A stretch of 64,000 nt of DNA from Sandaracinobacteroides sp039808025 (GCA_039808025.1 JBDHSK010000004.1:124001-188000); one strand, 5' to 3'; shown: positions 23,557-33,447, counted from the stretch's first letter. Numbers and translations are program-made. The notes: generated by a model from the letters alone, not told the origin.

Positions 23557-26127
23557 ATGAACATCGAGAAATTCACCGATCGCGCCAAGGGCTTTCTGCA
23601 GGCTGCCCAGACGATTGCCATGCGCGAAAGCCATCAGCGTGTCACCAGCGGCCATTTGCTGAAAGCCCTGCTCGACGATGACGAGGGCATGGCGGCCGGC
23701 CTCATCAAGGCAGCCGGCGGGGAACCCGCGCGCGCGCAATCGGCCATCAACATGGCGGTGGGCAAGCTGCCGAAGGTGACGGGTGCCGGCCAGATGCAGT
23801 GGGATAGCGATGTTGCGCGCATCCTTGATTCGGCCGAGCAACTGGCCACCAAGGCCGGTGACAGCTTCGTTACCGTCGAGCGTCTGCTGACGGCTCTGGC
23901 ACTGGCTTCGGGAACCGAAGCCGGCGACGCCCTGAAGCAGGCCGGGGTTACCCCCCAGAAGCTGAACGAGGCGATCGAAAAGCTGCGCAAGGGGCGCACT
24001 GCCGATTCAGCGTCTGCCGAAGACAGCTATGACGCCCTGAAGAAATACAGCCGTGACCTGACGGAAGCCGCACACGCCGGCAAGCTCGATCCGGTGATCG
24101 GCCGCGATGAAGAGATCCGCCGCACCATCCAGGTGCTGGCCAGGCGCACCAAGAACAATCCTGTCCTGATCGGCGAGCCGGGTGTTGGCAAGACGGCAAT
24201 CGCCGAAGGGCTTGCCTTGCGCATCGCCAATGGCGACGTGCCCGACAATCTGAAGGAAAAGAAGCTGTTTGCGCTGGACATGGGGGCGCTGATTGCCGGA
24301 GCCAAATACCGCGGCGAGTTCGAAGAACGCCTGAAAGCGGTGATCGACGAGGTGAAGGCTGCCGAAGGGCAGATCATCCTGTTCATCGACGAGATGCACA
24401 CGCTGGTGGGGGCGGGCAAATCGGAAGGGGCGATGGATGCCTCGAACCTGCTGAAGCCGGCGCTGTCGCGCGGCGAAATGCATGTGATCGGCGCCACTAC
24501 GCTCGATGAATATCGCAAGCACGTCGAAAAAGACGCCGCCCTTGAACGGCGGTTTCAGCCGGTGTTCGTTGATGAACCCAATGTCGAGGATACGATTTCG
24601 ATCCTGCGCGGGCTGAAGGAAAAATACGAACTTCACCATGGCGTGCGCATCACCGACAGCGCGCTGGTGGCGGCCGCCACCTTGTCCAACCGCTATATCG
24701 CTGACCGCTTTCTGCCCGACAAGGCGATCGACCTGATGGACGAGGCTGCGTCGCGGCTGCGCATGGAAGTGGAATCAAAGCCCGAGGAGATCGAGGCGCT
24801 TGACCGTCGCATCGTGCAGATGAAGATCGAACGCGAGGCGCTGAAGAAGGAAACCGATGCGGCCTCGCGCGACAGGCTGACGGCGCTAGAGGCGGATTTG
24901 GCCGAACTGGAGGGGGAATCGGCAGACCTGACGACGCGTTGGGCTGCGGAAAAGGAAAAGCTGGCTGGCGCGACGCGCGTCAAGGAAGCACTCGATCAGG
25001 CGCGTCTGGAAGTCGAGCAGGCGCAGCGGCGTGGCGATTTCGCCAGGGCCGGCGAACTGACCTACAGCGTCATTCCCGACCTCGAGCGGCGGTTGGCCGA
25101 GGCCGAGCAGGCCAATGCCTCGGCCATGGTGCGGGAAGAAGTAACCGAGGATGACATTGCCGCTGTCGTCTCGCGGTGGACGGGGGTGCCGGTTGCCCGC
25201 ATGATGGAAGGCGAGCGCGAAAAGCTCCTCAATATGGAAGCCGCGCTTGGCAAGCGCGTCATCGGCCAGACCGAAGCCGTCGAAGTTGTCTCGAAGGCGG
25301 TCAGGCGGGCGCGCGCCGGGCTGAAGGACCCCGGCCGGCCGCTGGGCAGTTTTCTGTTCCTCGGGCCAACGGGCGTCGGCAAGACCGAGCTGACCAAGGC
25401 ACTTGCCGATTTCCTGTTCGATTCGTCCGATGCGATGGTCAGGATCGACATGTCGGAATATATGGAAAAGCATTCGGTCGCCCGGCTGATCGGCGCCCCG
25501 CCGGGCTATGTCGGCTATGACGAAGGCGGGGCATTGACCGAGGCGGTGCGCCGCCGCCCCTATCAGGTGGTGCTGTTCGACGAGGTGGAAAAAGCCCATA
25601 ATGACGTGTTCAACGTGCTGTTGCAGGTGCTGGACGATGGCCGGCTGACCGATGGTCAGGGCCGCACCGTTGATTTTTCCAATACCCTCATCATCCTCAC
25701 CTCAAACCTTGGCAGCCAGTATATCGCCGCCCTTCCCGATGGCGCCGATGTCAGTCAGGCCGAACCGCAGGTGATGGAGGTGGTGCGCGGTCATTTCCGG
25801 CCCGAGTTCCTGAACCGGCTTGATGACATCATCCTGTTCCATCGCCTTGCCCCTGACCATATGGGCGCGATCGTCGATATTCAGGTGGCGCATGTCGACA
25901 AGCTGCTGGCCGACCGCAAGATCCGCCTGGAGCTGAGCGAGGGCGCCCGCCACTGGCTGGCGCGCGTCGGCTATGATCCGGTCTATGGCGCACGGCCGCT
26001 GAAGCGGGCGGTGCAGCGCTATCTTGTCGACCCGCTGGCCGACAAGGTGCTGGCGGGCGAAGTGCCCGATGGCAGCCGGGTTGTCGTGGAAGATGGCGAC
26101 GGTGAACTGCTGCTGCGGGTGGCGTGA
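23557..26127 (+). CDS. clpB: ATP-dependent chaperone ClpB
   Basis: 856 residues, full length. Double Clp-N repeat, AAA1 with Walker A GEPGVGKTAIAEG and Walker B IILFIDEMHTL, a coiled-coil M domain (about residues 400-520), AAA2 with GPTGVGKTELTKA and VVLFDEVEKAH, and the C-terminal GYDPVYGARPLKRAVQ. It disaggregates proteins with DnaK/DnaJ, encoded just upstream on the opposite strand; a heat-shock promoter is expected in the short AT-richer gap before 23557. Confidence 0.98.
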   Translation: MNIEKFTDRAKGFLQAAQTIAMRESHQRVTSGHLLKALLDDDEGMAAGLIKAAGGEPARAQSAINMAVGKLPKVTGAGQMQWDSDVARILDSAEQLATKAGDSFVTVERLLTALALASGTEAGDALKQAGVTPQKLNEAIEKLRKGRTADSASAEDSYDALKKYSRDLTEAAHAGKLDPVIGRDEEIRRTIQVLARRTKNNPVLIGEPGVGKTAIAEGLALRIANGDVPDNLKEKKLFALDMGALIAGAKYRGEFEERLKAVIDEVKAAEGQIILFIDEMHTLVGAGKSEGAMDASNLLKPALSRGEMHVIGATTLDEYRKHVEKDAALERRFQPVFVDEPNVEDTISILRGLKEKYELHHGVRITDSALVAAATLSNRYIADRFLPDKAIDLMDEAASRLRMEVESKPEEIEALDRRIVQMKIEREALKKETDAASRDRLTALEADLAELEGESADLTTRWAAEKEKLAGATRVKEALDQARLEVEQAQRRGDFARAGELTYSVIPDLERRLAEAEQANASAMVREEVTEDDIAAVVSRWTGVPVARMMEGEREKLLNMEAALGKRVIGQTEAVEVVSKAVRRARAGLKDPGRPLGSFLFLGPTGVGKTELTKALADFLFDSSDAMVRIDMSEYMEKHSVARLIGAPPGYVGYDEGGALTEAVRRRPYQVVLFDEVEKAHNDVFNVLLQVLDDGRLTDGQGRTVDFSNTLIILTSNLGSQYIAALPDGADVSQAEPQVMEVVRGHFRPEFLNRLDDIILFHRLAPDHMGAIVDIQVAHVDKLLADRKIRLELSEGARHWLARVGYDPVYGARPLKRAVQRYLVDPLADKVLAGEVPDGSRVVVEDGDGELLLRVA

Positions 26128-26184
26128 CAGATGCTGGCTGCCGGCGGGGCTTGTGTGCGGCGCTGGTGTCGCTAACAGGGGGCC

Positions 26185-27090
26185 ATGATGCAACAGGCCT
26201 CGCCGATCGCTATCTGGGACGGCACCAGCGTTCCCGACCTCATGGTGCTGGAACAGCTTGACCGCGATCTGTTTCGCAACCGGCTGAACCAGCCCAACCC
26301 CAACAACAGCCTGTTTGGCGGGCAGGTGCTGTCGCAGGCGCTGTCGGCGGCCACCGCCACCGTTGGCGGGGTCGCGGGGCCGGAGCGCTTCGTGCATTCG
26401 CTGCATGGCTATTTCGTGCGCGCCGGGCAGGTCGACCGGCCGGTCGTCTATCAGGTTGACCGCACCCGCGATGGCGGGCGCTTTTCGACGCGGCGGGTGG
26501 TCGCCCTGCAGAATGGCGAGGCCATTTTGCATATGGAGTGCGGGTTTCATGCCCCCGAAGCGGGTTTTGAACACGCAGCTACCCTGCCCGACGATGTACC
26601 GCAGCCCGGGCAGCTGCGCGGCCTTTCCGAACTGGCAGCCGACCCAGACCTGCCCCTGCCGCCCTGGGTGCGCACGCATTGGGCTGCGGTTTCGACCGCG
26701 GTTGAGTTCCGCCCAGTCGACCCCGGGCATTATCTGCGGGATAAAGGCCCGGTGCCCCACCGCCGGCTGTGGATGCGGCTGGCCAGCGGCGCCGGAAGCG
26801 ACCGCGCCGCCCAGAATGCGCTGCTGTGCTATTTGTCGGACTATTCGCTGGCCGCGACCGCGGCACTTCCGCATATCGATGCACTGCCCGGCCCGGAACT
26901 GTTCATGGTGAGCCTTGACCACGCCATCTGGTTTCACCGGCCAGTGGATGTGTCGCAGTGGCTGCTGTTCGATTGCGACAGCCCCTCGGCCCATGGCGGG
27001 CGCGGGCTGGGCCGGGGCCTGATCTATGCCGCCGATGGCACGCTGGTGGCGAGCGTTGCCCAGGAAGGGTTGATGCGCCGGCGCCGCTGA
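26185..27090 (+). CDS. tesB: Acyl-CoA thioesterase II (TesB family)
   Basis: 301 residues with the double hot-dog fold pattern: LFGGQVLSQALSAA, FVHSLHGYFVRAG, DGGRFSTRRVVALQNGEAI in the first half and LPHIDALPGPELFMVSLDHAIWFHRP, WLLFDCDSPSAHGGRGLGRGLIYAADGTLVASVAQEGLMR in the second, where the catalytic Asp-Ser/Thr-Gln set resides. It hydrolyses medium- to long-chain acyl-CoAs in the cytosol. Start is the ATGATG at 26185. Confidence 0.94.
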   Translation: MMQQASPIAIWDGTSVPDLMVLEQLDRDLFRNRLNQPNPNNSLFGGQVLSQALSAATATVGGVAGPERFVHSLHGYFVRAGQVDRPVVYQVDRTRDGGRFSTRRVVALQNGEAILHMECGFHAPEAGFEHAATLPDDVPQPGQLRGLSELAADPDLPLPPWVRTHWAAVSTAVEFRPVDPGHYLRDKGPVPHRRLWMRLASGAGSDRAAQNALLCYLSDYSLAATAALPHIDALPGPELFMVSLDHAIWFHRPVDVSQWLLFDCDSPSAHGGRGLGRGLIYAADGTLVASVAQEGLMRRRR

Positions 27091-27185
27091 TCCTGGAAAC
27101 CTTGCCCTTGCACACCCGGGGGATACTGTTACGCTGCTGCCATGTGCCGGAGGAGAGCCGGCACGACCGGCAGGGGAACTGTTTG

Positions 27186-27590
27186 ATGGCCATTCAGGAT
27201 CGGGGAGGGGCGGCCGTATCGCCCTGGGCATTGCGCATGCTTTCGGTGCTGCGCTTTGTGGTCGGGCTTTTGTTTCTTGGCCACGGGCTGGTCAAACTGT
27301 TCGGATTTCCCGCCGATGCACCACCCGGACAGGTGCCGCTGTTTTCGCTCTATGGGCTGGCCGGCGCGCTGGAGCTGGGCGGTGGCGCACTGGTTGCCCT
27401 TGGCCTGTTCACCCGTCCGGTTGCTTTCCTGCTCTCGGGAGAGATGGCGGTGGCCTATTTCATGGCCCACGCGCCGCAAAGCCTGTTCCCCATCATCAAC
27501 GGTGGCGAACTGGCGATCATCTACTGCTTTGCCTTCCTGTATCTGGCCGTGGCGGGTGGCGGCTCGTGGAGCCTTGACGCCCGGCGCTGA
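27186..27590 (+). CDS. DoxX family membrane protein
   Basis: 134 residues, four predicted membrane helices: LSVLRFVVGLLFLGHGLVKLFG, LYGLAGALELGGGALVALGLFTRPVAFLLSGEMAVAYF, and IIYCFAFLYLAVAGGGSWSLD. The spacing and the GHG...KLFG and SLD end are typical of DoxX. The family is associated with thiol/redox stress systems in some bacteria; the role here is unknown. The ATG at 27186 is used; a longer frame back into the thioesterase region is not membrane-like. Confidence 0.88.
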   Translation: MAIQDRGGAAVSPWALRMLSVLRFVVGLLFLGHGLVKLFGFPADAPPGQVPLFSLYGLAGALELGGGALVALGLFTRPVAFLLSGEMAVAYFMAHAPQSLFPIINGGELAIIYCFAFLYLAVAGGGSWSLDARR

Positions 27591-27652
27591 CCAGACCTGA
27601 AACCGCGCGCGCACTTTACGCTCTTTCCTACAATGAACCAATATGGTTCATT

Positions 27653-28258
27653 ATGGCCCATGAAAACAGCAGCAAGCGGGCTGAAGCCGGCAGCCCCGAA
27701 ACGAACCGGCAGTTCCCGTCGCAAGCCTGTGCGGCTGCGACCGGCCTGGCCCGACCATGGGTGGCCACCAGCACGCGGGGGCTTGCCCCCGAAACCTGCC
27801 AGCAGTTGCTGGCGGCGCTGTTGTCGTCGCGCAGCTTCGATGAGGCGTGCATGGCGGCCGGAGTATCGCGCGGGGAGGCGCTGCTGGCGCGGGTGCGTGA
27901 CCCGGCGTTTGCCCGTCTGTGGGACGAAACGGTGGAGGTTCGGCTGTCGGAGGTGACGGCGCGTCTTACCGATCTGGCGATTGGCGGCCTGCAGCGCGGC
28001 CTGGAGCCGGGCGAGGACGCGCGGGCAGCCATTGCCCTTGGCCAGTGGCTGGTGGAGGGGCGCCGGACGGCCGTGAAAAAGCGTGCGACCACTGAGAAGG
28101 CGGGTGCTGCGCGCGGCGAGGCCGACACGGACAGCCCGACGGATGCCGGGACTGCGGATCAACCTGAAGATACAGCGCGCCAGATCGAGGAACTGTTTGC
28201 CATCATCGAGCAGCGGATCCACGCCGCGGAAGCCCTGCAGGCCGCTGCGGGAAACTAG
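27653..28258 (+). CDS. Conserved hypothetical protein with terminase-small-subunit-like HTH
   Basis: 201 residues. The central part (RSFDEACMAAGVSRGEALLARVRDPAFARLWDETVEVRLSEVTARL) has the pattern of a helix-turn-helix followed by a RDPxFAxxWDExxE segment seen in phage terminase small subunits and in conserved, non-phage sphingomonad proteins. The C-terminus is acidic (residues ~140-175), ending with a possible amphipathic helix. No phage gene is nearby, so a packaging role is unlikely. Function unknown. A strong hairpin follows the stop codon. Confidence 0.65.
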   Translation: MAHENSSKRAEAGSPETNRQFPSQACAAATGLARPWVATSTRGLAPETCQQLLAALLSSRSFDEACMAAGVSRGEALLARVRDPAFARLWDETVEVRLSEVTARLTDLAIGGLQRGLEPGEDARAAIALGQWLVEGRRTAVKKRATTEKAGAARGEADTDSPTDAGTADQPEDTARQIEELFAIIEQRIHAAEALQAAAGN

Positions 28259-28269
28259 GGTGTTGCGGG

Positions 28270-28298
28270 CCAGCCCGGGCGGGCCGTTCCCGGGCTGG
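28270..28298. terminator. Strong GC hairpin between convergent genes
   Basis: CCAGCCCGGG (28270-28279) and CCCGGGCTGG (28289-28298) are perfect 10-bp inverted arms with a 9-base loop. It starts 12 bases after the hypothetical gene stop and faces the end of usg. There is no T-run, so it may act as a bidirectional, Rho-assisted or processing-stable 3' end. Confidence 0.5.
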
Positions 28299-28352
28299 TG
28301 CGGCCGGTATCGAAATGGCGATACTGTGCTGACCCACTGTGCCGACGAAGCG

Positions 28353-28628
28353 TTAATGAATATGGAAAACGCCATCGACGGCGCGCCATTCGGTCGGGCC
28401 GATCAGGGCGCGGTGGGCGATGCGCACGCTGTGGACGGTGGCCTCGATCTCGCGGCGCCAATAGTCGAGAAAGCGCGTCAGTTCCGGGAAGGTGGGGGCA
28501 AGATCGTGGCACTGCCACACGAACAGTTGCAGCAGAACCGGGTGATCCGGCCGGTAATAGCTGATCTCGGCCGTCAGCAGGCCATATCCGGCCAGTTGCC
28601 GCGCGAACGCTTCGTCAACCTTGGGCAT
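28353..28628 (-). CDS. Usg family protein
   Basis: 91 residues starting MPKVDEAFARQLAGYGLLTAEI. The conserved blocks YRPDHPVLLQLFVWQCHDLAPTFPELTRFLDYW and EIEATVHSVRIAHRALI identify Usg, a small alphaproteobacterial protein named from its place upstream of trpF in Caulobacter. Its biochemical role is not known. No trp genes are adjacent here. The ATG at 28628 fits the family length; the longer frame to 28703 is not conserved-looking. Confidence 0.85.
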   Translation of the reverse strand: MPKVDEAFARQLAGYGLLTAEISYYRPDHPVLLQLFVWQCHDLAPTFPELTRFLDYWRREIEATVHSVRIAHRALIGPTEWRAVDGVFHIH

Positions 28629-28857
28629 GCCATCCTCCCCGCCTGGCCACGCTGACTCACCGCTTTGCACTGCCATGATCAGGCACCGGGGATGAAAATG
28701 CAAGGTGCTGAGAATATGTCACAATCTGGCATCACTCTGTAGGGCTGAGTGCCAGATTGCAGAGCCGGGCGGCGGCTGCCGTGACCCTATGCCAGGCAGG
28801 GGTCTGGACAAGGGCATCCCGACAGGTTTCTATGCGCGCCATGATCCGTTGCGGAGA

Positions 28858-30993
28858 ATGCCCTTGTCACGTTTATCCTTTCTGCTTGGCGCCACCGTTC
28901 TGATGGCCGCCGCCCTTCCCGCTGTCGCCCAGCCGCGGCCCGCCGCGGCGGCTGCTGATGCCAGCCTGGCCGCCAACCCGTTGATCGGGGTGTGGAACAC
29001 CCCTGATGGCGTTCCACCCTATGACAGGATCAGGCCCGAACATTACGAACCGGCGGTTGACGAGGGCATTCGTCAGGCGCTGCAGCAGGTGCGGATGCTT
29101 GGCATGCAACGCTCGATGCCGACCTTCGAGAACACCATCGAGGCACTGGAACAAAGCGGCGAGCTGCTCACCCGCACCCTCAATACCTTTTACAACCTGA
29201 CGGGAAGCGACGGGACTCCGGGCATCCAGAAAGCCGAGGCGGCGATTGCCCCCAAGCTCGCCCGCTTCCAGAGCCAGCTCTATCAGGATCAGGCGCTGTT
29301 CCGGCGGATCGATACCCTGTTCAAGCAGCGCGACAGCCTGCCGCTCGAGCCGGAGCAGAAGCGTCTGCTGGAGGTGACCCACCAGAATTTCGTGCGTGCC
29401 GGTGCCGCCCTTCCCGAGGCCGGCCGGAAGCGGCTGGCGGCCATTGACGAGGAAATGGCCGGGCTTTCCGTGACCTTTTCAACCAATCTGCTGGCCGACC
29501 AGAAGGCCGGGGATACGCTGTTGTCGCAGGCCGAGATGGCGGGCATGCCGGCGGATTTCGTGGCGGCAGCGGCCGCCAGGGCGAAAGCGGCGGGTAAGGA
29601 CGGCCAGTATGTGGTGGGCGCCACCCGTTCCGAGTTCGAGCCGTTCATGACGCTTGCCAGCAATCGTGATGCCCGCGCCAAGGTGTTCAAGGCGTTCGAT
29701 GAGCGGGGTGCCCGTGGCAACGCCTATGACAATCGCGCCATCATCACCAGATTGCTGCGGCTGCGGCTCGAGAAGGCCAATCTGCTGGGCTATAAAAGCT
29801 GGGCTGATTATGCGCTTGAACAGTCGATGGCCAAGACTCCGGCGGCTGCCAGCGCACTGATGCAGCAGGTGATCGACGCCGGGCTGGCGCGCGCCACCAT
29901 CGAGAACCGCGATCTGCTTGAGCTGGCGAAGGCCGACGGCATCACGGAACTGCAACCGTGGGACTGGCGCTATTATGCCGAAAAGCTGCGTACCCAGCGC
30001 TATGCCTTCGATGAAAACCAGCTGAAACAGTATCTGCGGCTGGAAAACATCCGCGATGGCCTGTGGTACACCAACCAGCGGCTTTATGGTGTCACCATGA
30101 AAGAGCGCACCGACATTCCGGTGTGGGTGGCGGGCGTCAAGACCTATGACGTCTTCGACGCCGACGGCAAGCGACTGGGGCTGTTCTATGGCGACTGGTT
30201 CGCCCGCCCCACCAAGCAGCCGGGCGCCTGGATGAACGAGATCCGTTCACAAGATGGCATGCGTCACCTGACGCCGCAGGTGGTGAACAACACCAATTAC
30301 ACCCCGCCGGCCGCCGGACAGCCGGCGCTGCTGTCGTTCGACGACGCCGAGACCATGTTCCACGAGTTCGGCCACGCCACCCACGGGCTGTTCTCGAACA
30401 CCCGTTACCCGACGCTGGCCGGCACCAATGTCTATCGCGACTTTGTGGAATTCCCCAGCCAGTTCTACGAGCATTGGCTGTCGTCGCGTGAGGTGCTGTC
30501 GCAATATGCCCGTAATGCCAGCGGCGAGGCGATGCCGCCGCAGCTCTTGGATTCGCTGCTGGCGGCGCGCAACTTCAACCAGGGGTATCTGACGGTGCAG
30601 CAACTGTCATCGGCGATCGTCGACATGGACCTGCACCGCATGGAGTCGATCCCCGCCGATTTTGATCCGATAGCGTTCGAGAAGGCGACGCTGGCGAAGT
30701 ATAAGGTTCCGAACGCCATCGGCATGCGCCACCGGCTCGGCCACTTCACGCACCTGTTCTCGGGCGGTTATGCGGCGGGATATTACGCCTATACCTGGAC
30801 CGAGGTGCTGGAAGCCGACGCCTTTGCCAAATTCGAGGAATCGGGCGACATCTGGAACCGCGATCTGGCGCAGAGCTACCGCGACAATATCCTGAGCCGC
30901 GGCAACAGCCGCGACCCGGCGATAAGCTATGAAGCGTTCCGCGGGCGGGCGCCATCGCCTGACGCCCTGCTGAAACAGCGCGGGCTGAAATAG
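28858..30993 (+). CDS. M3-family metallopeptidase (peptidyl-dipeptidase Dcp-like), exported
   Basis: 711 residues. MPLSRLSFLLGATVLMAAALPAVAQ is a signal peptide, so a periplasmic location is likely. The M3 zinc motif FHEFGHATHGLFS lies in the C-terminal third, with the downstream ligand region FVEFPSQFYEHW. The N-terminal helical part (VDEGIRQALQQVRML, TFENTIEALEQSGELLTRTL) is typical of Dcp. It cleaves dipeptides or small peptides. The ATG at 28858 has GCGGAG close upstream; earlier in-frame sequence is not signal-like. Confidence 0.93.
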   Translation: MPLSRLSFLLGATVLMAAALPAVAQPRPAAAAADASLAANPLIGVWNTPDGVPPYDRIRPEHYEPAVDEGIRQALQQVRMLGMQRSMPTFENTIEALEQSGELLTRTLNTFYNLTGSDGTPGIQKAEAAIAPKLARFQSQLYQDQALFRRIDTLFKQRDSLPLEPEQKRLLEVTHQNFVRAGAALPEAGRKRLAAIDEEMAGLSVTFSTNLLADQKAGDTLLSQAEMAGMPADFVAAAAARAKAAGKDGQYVVGATRSEFEPFMTLASNRDARAKVFKAFDERGARGNAYDNRAIITRLLRLRLEKANLLGYKSWADYALEQSMAKTPAAASALMQQVIDAGLARATIENRDLLELAKADGITELQPWDWRYYAEKLRTQRYAFDENQLKQYLRLENIRDGLWYTNQRLYGVTMKERTDIPVWVAGVKTYDVFDADGKRLGLFYGDWFARPTKQPGAWMNEIRSQDGMRHLTPQVVNNTNYTPPAAGQPALLSFDDAETMFHEFGHATHGLFSNTRYPTLAGTNVYRDFVEFPSQFYEHWLSSREVLSQYARNASGEAMPPQLLDSLLAARNFNQGYLTVQQLSSAIVDMDLHRMESIPADFDPIAFEKATLAKYKVPNAIGMRHRLGHFTHLFSGGYAAGYYAYTWTEVLEADAFAKFEESGDIWNRDLAQSYRDNILSRGNSRDPAISYEAFRGRAPSPDALLKQRGLK

Positions 30994-31054
30994 CGGCGCA
31001 GCCGCACTTCCGCGCAGCCACACTGCCGCGCAACGGCCGCCAGAAATCTGCCGC

Positions 31055-32128
31055 TCAGCGCTGGCCGCCGGCGATCTGCCACGCCCGCTCGGCCAGCGGT
31101 TCGACGGTCGCCGCCATCGCCTGTGCATGGGCGCTGGCGGCGTTGCCGCGCGCCACCCGGCCGCGAATGCCATGCACGATGGCCGCCAGCCGGAACATGT
31201 TGAAAGCGATGAGGAAATCGAGGTGCGGCAGCAGGGTCTGCGGATCGCGCCCGGTGCGGCGGCAATAGGCTTCGGCATAGGCACGCTCTGCGGGAATACC
31301 AAGCACATCGAGGTCAACGCCACCCAGCCCGCTGACCCCCACCTCGGGCATGCGGTACATCATCAGGTGATAGGCAAAATCGCCGAGCGGGTGGCCAAGG
31401 GTGGACAGTTCCCAGTCGAGCACGGCGATCACTTCCGGCTGATCGGGCGCGAAGATCATGTTGTCACAGCGGAAGTCGCCATGCACGATGGCGGTCTCGT
31501 CGCCGGGCGGCACATGGTTGGGAAGCCAGTCGACCAGACGATCCATCGCCGCGACCCGTCCGGCCGCCTCGTCCTCGAGATACTGTTTCGACCAGCGGCT
31601 GATCTGGCGCATGAAGTAATTGCCGGGCCGGCCATAGTCGCCAAGGCCGATGGCCGAGGGATCGAGGCTGTGCAGCCGGGCGATGGTGGCGTTCATGGCA
31701 TCAAAGCAGGCGGCACGTTCGCGCTTCGACAGCTCGGGGAGTGCGGCCTCCCAGAAGATGCGCCCCGTGACATGCTCCATCACGTAAAAGGCGGTGCCGA
31801 TGATCGCCGGGTCGGTTTCCAGCCCGAACGGCCGCGGCACCGGGAAGCCGGTGGCATGCAGGGCGGCGATCACCCGGTATTCGCGGTCGATGGCGTGGGC
31901 CGAGGCCAGCAGCACCCCCGGGGGCTTGCGCCGCAGCACATAGGTACGGCCCGGTGTTGCCAGCTTGTAGGTGGGGTTCGATTGTCCGCCCTTGAACTGC
32001 TCGACGGAGAGCGGGCCGCCAAAGCCCGGCACATGGTGCGCCATCCACTTTGCCAGCGCCGCCTCGTTGAAGGCCGCGCCTTCGCGCACTGGCCCGGAAC
32101 CGGAAAATCGCTGCTGCCGTTCGCTCAT
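31055..32128 (-). CDS. Phosphotransferase family protein (APH/ACAD10-11 kinase-like)
   Basis: About 357 residues. Kinase-like signatures are GGQSNPTYKLATPGRTYVLRRKPPG (nucleotide region with Lys), IVHGDFRCDNMIF (catalytic loop with Asp and Asn) and VIAVLDWELSTLGHPLGDFAYHL (Mg-binding Asp). This subgroup resembles the kinase domain of ACAD10/ACAD11, proposed to phosphorylate 4-hydroxy-acyl-CoAs during fatty-acid catabolism, rather than antibiotic kinases. No acyl-CoA dehydrogenase is adjacent, so the substrate remains open. The ATG at 32128 has GGAGGGGG upstream. Confidence 0.85.
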   Translation of the reverse strand: MSERQQRFSGSGPVREGAAFNEAALAKWMAHHVPGFGGPLSVEQFKGGQSNPTYKLATPGRTYVLRRKPPGVLLASAHAIDREYRVIAALHATGFPVPRPFGLETDPAIIGTAFYVMEHVTGRIFWEAALPELSKRERAACFDAMNATIARLHSLDPSAIGLGDYGRPGNYFMRQISRWSKQYLEDEAAGRVAAMDRLVDWLPNHVPPGDETAIVHGDFRCDNMIFAPDQPEVIAVLDWELSTLGHPLGDFAYHLMMYRMPEVGVSGLGGVDLDVLGIPAERAYAEAYCRRTGRDPQTLLPHLDFLIAFNMFRLAAIVHGIRGRVARGNAASAHAQAMAATVEPLAERAWQIAGGQR

Positions 32129-32166
32129 CACCCCCTCCATCCGTATCGGTCGGCCTGTCGGGCCGG

Positions 32167-33447
32167 TCAGCCTGCCGATTCGCGCGCCACTTCGCGCCAG
32201 CCGATATCGTGCCGCCAGAACCCGTCGGCATAGGTGATATGGCCGATGGCAGCATAACAGTGCGCCACGGCCGAACCCACCGTGTCGCCACGGGCCGTCA
32301 CGGCCAGCACCCGCCCGCCCGCAGCTACCAGCCGCCCGTCGCCGTCAAGCGTGGTTCCGGCCTGAAAAACGGTGGCGCCGGCCTGCTCGGCCGCATCCAG
32401 CCCGCTGATCCGCCCGCCTTTTGCCGGGGTGCCGGGGTAGCCGCGGGCTGCCACCACCACGGTGGCGGCCGCGCCTGATTTCCACGACACCTCTGCCTCG
32501 TGCAGTCGCCCGCTGGCAGCTGCCAGCAGCAGGTCGCCAAGGTCAGTGTCCAGCAATTGCATCAGCACCTGGCATTCCGGGTCGCCGAAGCGGACATTAT
32601 ATTCAATCAGTTGCGGCCCCGACGCGGTGAGCATCAGCCCGGTGAACAGCACGCCGACGAACGGCGTGCCGCGCTGGCGCATGGTTGCAAGCGTCGGCAT
32701 GACGATGGCGGCCATGGTTTGGGCCTGCAGGGCCGGTGTGAATACCGATGCCGGGGCATAGGCGCCCATGCCGCCGGTGTTGGGCCCGGTGTCGCCATCG
32801 CCCACCCGCTTGTGATCCTGCGCTGCCAGCAGCGGCAGCGCCGTCACACCGTCTGACAGCACGAAAAAGCTGACTTCCTCGCCGCTCAGGCATTCCTCGA
32901 TCACCACTTCGGCACCCGGTGCTGCAAACAGGTCGCGCAGCGCCGCTTCGGCCTCGGCATGGGTGGCGGCCACCGTCACCCCCTTGCCGGCCGCCAGCCC
33001 GTCGGCCTTCACCACCACGGGAAGAGTGTGGCGGGCGGCATGGGCCAGCGCCGGTTCCAGAGCGGCAAAGCGCTGGTAGCTGGCCGTCGGCACCCCGGCC
33101 TCGTCGCACAACTGCTTGGTAAAGCCTTTCGAGGCTTCGAGCCGTGCCGCCGCAGCCGATGGCCCGAACACGGCGATACCGGCCGCGCGCACGGCATCGG
33201 CCACCCCGGCGGCCAGCGGCGCTTCCGGCCCCACCACCACCAGCCCGACGCCGTTGCTACGGGCAAAGTCGGCCACTGCCGCGCCGTTCAGGATATCGAG
33301 GCTGACACAGGTGGCAATGCCGGCCATGCCGGGGTTGCCTGGGGCTGCAAACAGCCGTTCGCAGCGGCGCGAGGCCGCCAGTTTCAGGGCCAGCGCATGT
33401 TCGCGGCCGCCGCTGCCCAGCAGCAGAATGGGAAATCGCTCGTGCAT
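32167..33447 (-). CDS. purD: Phosphoribosylamine-glycine ligase PurD
   Basis: 426 residues. The start MHERFPILLLGSGGREHALALKL contains the GARS N-terminal loop. KADGLAAGKGV is the ATP-grasp glycine-rich loop, EECLSGEEVSFFVLSDG and GPNTGGMGAYAP are GARS signatures, and FGDPECQVLMQLLD lies near the C-terminus. It makes glycinamide ribonucleotide in purine synthesis. Divergent from xseA with only 49 bases between starts. ATG at 33456 (MRSMHER) is an alternative start. Confidence 0.97.
   Translation of the reverse strand: MHERFPILLLGSGGREHALALKLAASRRCERLFAAPGNPGMAGIATCVSLDILNGAAVADFARSNGVGLVVVGPEAPLAAGVADAVRAAGIAVFGPSAAAARLEASKGFTKQLCDEAGVPTASYQRFAALEPALAHAARHTLPVVVKADGLAAGKGVTVAATHAEAEAALRDLFAAPGAEVVIEECLSGEEVSFFVLSDGVTALPLLAAQDHKRVGDGDTGPNTGGMGAYAPASVFTPALQAQTMAAIVMPTLATMRQRGTPFVGVLFTGLMLTASGPQLIEYNVRFGDPECQVLMQLLDTDLGDLLLAAASGRLHEAEVSWKSGAAATVVVAARGYPGTPAKGGRISGLDAAEQAGATVFQAGTTLDGDGRLVAAGGRVLAVTARGDTVGSAVAHCYAAIGHITYADGFWRHDIGWREVARESAG

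Noticed and set aside
31055..32128. Aminoglycoside resistance kinase
   Set aside because: The kinase motifs are shared by the superfamily, but the sequence resembles the ACAD10/11-type branch and no resistance context is present.
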